Assembly: GCA_035632095.1 (NCBI GenBank)
Contig: DASQHM010000173.1
Span: 1 to 45,488, forward strand
Length of the DNA: 45,488 nucleotides
Direction: 5' to 3'
Source of the DNA: DASQHM01 sp035632095
Lineage (GTDB): Bacteria; Pseudomonadota; Alphaproteobacteria; Ferrovibrionales; Ferrovibrionaceae
Below are positions 44,609 to 45,488 of this stretch, piece by piece. Numbering within the stretch: position 1 is the stretch's first letter; every line of letters starts with the position of its first letter. The notes below the pieces were generated by a model that was not told the origin of the DNA, did no database searches, and saw only the letters and a program-made list of their open reading frames with translations. The position numbers and the translations under genes are program-made.

Positions 44609-45415
44609 ATGGCGCCCGTGTTCGAGCTGCCGCGCCGAAGCGCGCATCCCTCCGATGCGCCGTTGGTCGAAGCGCGGTCCGTGGACGTGATCTTCGGCAC
44701 CAACCAGGTGCTGCACGGCGTAGATATCGCCATCCGACCCGGCGAGATCGTCAGCCTGATCGGACCGAACGGCGGCGGCAAGACCACGCTGGTTCGCGTG
44801 GTGCTGGGCTTGCTGGCGCCGACCCGCGGCAAGCTGACGCATCAGTATGGGCTGGTCGTCGGCTATGTGCCGCAACGCCTCGCCATCGACCCGATCCTGC
44901 CGCTTACCGTCCGCCGATTCCTAACGCTCGGCGGGCCGGCCGGAGAAGGCTCGTGCCGCGCCGCGCTGGGAGAGGTCGGCTTATCCGATTTGCTGGATCA
45001 ACCCGTGCAACAGCTTTCCGGCGGCGAATTGCAGCGGACCATGCTGGCGCGGGCGCTACTGCGCCGTCCGCAATTGCTGGTCCTGGACGAACCCGCCCAA
45101 GGCGTCGACCTCGCCGGGCAAAGCGACATCTACAATCTCATCGCCCGCATTCGCGACACGCTTGGCTGCGGCGTGTTGCTGGTGAGCCACGATCTGCACC
45201 TGGTGATGGCCGCGACCGACACCGTGGTGTGCCTCAACCATCACGTCTGCTGCACCGGTCGGCCCGAGGCGGTGCGGGCTGATCCTGCTTACCTCGCGCT
45301 GTTCGGGGCGAAGAGCGCCACCGCGCTCGCGGTCTATACGCATCGCCACGACCATGTGCACGACGCGGCGGATCACGGCCACGAGCACACGCATGCAGAG
45401 CATCGCCATGGATGA
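44609..45415 (+). CDS. znuC: Zinc ABC transporter ATP-binding protein with His-rich tail
   Basis: 268 residues. Walker A is GPNGGGKTTL, the signature LSGGELQRTMLARAL, Walker B LLVLDEPAQGVD and the H-loop LLVSHDLHLVM. The last 25 residues contain ten histidines (T-H-R-H-D-H-V-H ... H-G-H-E-H-T-H), a likely metal-binding tail. The ATG at 44609 follows the zur stop by one base; a GTG at 44591 overlapping zur is possible. It powers zinc import with ZnuB and overlaps znuB by eight bases. Confidence 0.93.
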   Translation: MAPVFELPRRSAHPSDAPLVEARSVDVIFGTNQVLHGVDIAIRPGEIVSLIGPNGGGKTTLVRVVLGLLAPTRGKLTHQYGLVVGYVPQRLAIDPILPLTVRRFLTLGGPAGEGSCRAALGEVGLSDLLDQPVQQLSGGELQRTMLARALLRRPQLLVLDEPAQGVDLAGQSDIYNLIARIRDTLGCGVLLVSHDLHLVMAATDTVVCLNHHVCCTGRPEAVRADPAYLALFGAKSATALAVYTHRHDHVHDAADHGHEHTHAEHRHG

Positions 45416-45488
45416 TTTTGTCTGGCGCGCAGTGCTTGGCGGGCTCGGCATTGCCGCGGTGGCCGGGCCACTCGGCTCCTTCGTCGTC
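45408..45488 (+). CDS. znuB: Zinc ABC transporter permease (partial, runs off the window)
   Basis: 27 codons from an ATG overlapping the end of znuC by eight bases. The residues MDDFVWRAVLGGLGIAAVAG followed by PLGSFVV match the start of ZnuB permeases (first membrane helix and the G-P-L-G turn). The gene continues past the right edge. Confidence 0.85.
   Translation, partial: MDDFVWRAVLGGLGIAAVAGPLGSFVV

Overview
The window is high-GC, gene-dense bacterial chromosome, and several signs point to an alphaproteobacterium. These are an NDUFS4-type complex I accessory subunit, two TTAA-N7-TTAA sites of the CtrA type (one ahead of a Flp pilin gene, one ahead of a PleC/DivJ-like kinase gene), an alphaproteobacterial-type Zur box, a phasin, and a Zur-ZnuABC island. 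I cannot name the genus. No rRNA, CRISPR array or insertion sequence was seen.

Layout. Positions 1-5.3 kb hold assorted genes: a class A flavin monooxygenase, a secreted CHRD/PEP-CTERM protein, small membrane and zinc-ribbon proteins, a SnoaL-like protein, a Flp pilin and a PAS-protein remnant. Positions 4.7-15.7 kb are a signalling block: a multi-PAS hybrid histidine kinase with a small membrane partner, a FecR-like / CHASE2-cyclase / M48-protease operon, a HAD hydrolase, and a second PAS kinase ending in a receiver domain.

Positions 15.8-30.2 kb, all on the minus strand, form the most notable unit: a form II aerobic CO dehydrogenase-like (molybdenum hydroxylase) cluster. In transcription order it is coxG, coxS, coxL, coxM, a strong terminator, a CNT nucleoside transporter, and a PAS-cyclase. 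Then comes a tightly overlapping seven-gene maturation operon: coxD, coxE, two XdhC-family genes, a fused molybdopterin-binding/MocA-like nucleotidyltransferase, a SufS-type cysteine desulfurase and a SufU-type scaffold. CoxS, CoxL and CoxM would form the enzyme. The XdhC, MocA, SufS/SufU and CoxDE proteins would build, sulfurate and insert its molybdenum cofactor, and CoxG may tether it to the membrane. The large subunit carries AYRGAGR rather than AYxCSFR, so CO may not be the true substrate.

Positions 30.3-36.2 kb hold a Panacea-like protein, a double cold-shock-domain protein, a DUF192 protein, a thioesterase, tRNA-Pro, the NDUFS4-like subunit, tRNA-Arg followed by a lower-GC PBECR2-like remnant, a third class III cyclase and a phasin. 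Positions 36.7-42.6 kb hold a CRP-like regulator with an intact cAMP-pocket motif, then a PAS fragment translationally coupled to a complete branched-chain amino acid-type ABC transporter operon. Positions 42.6-45.5 kb are a zinc island: hisI and znuA face zur-znuC-znuB across one palindromic Zur box, and znuB runs off the right edge.
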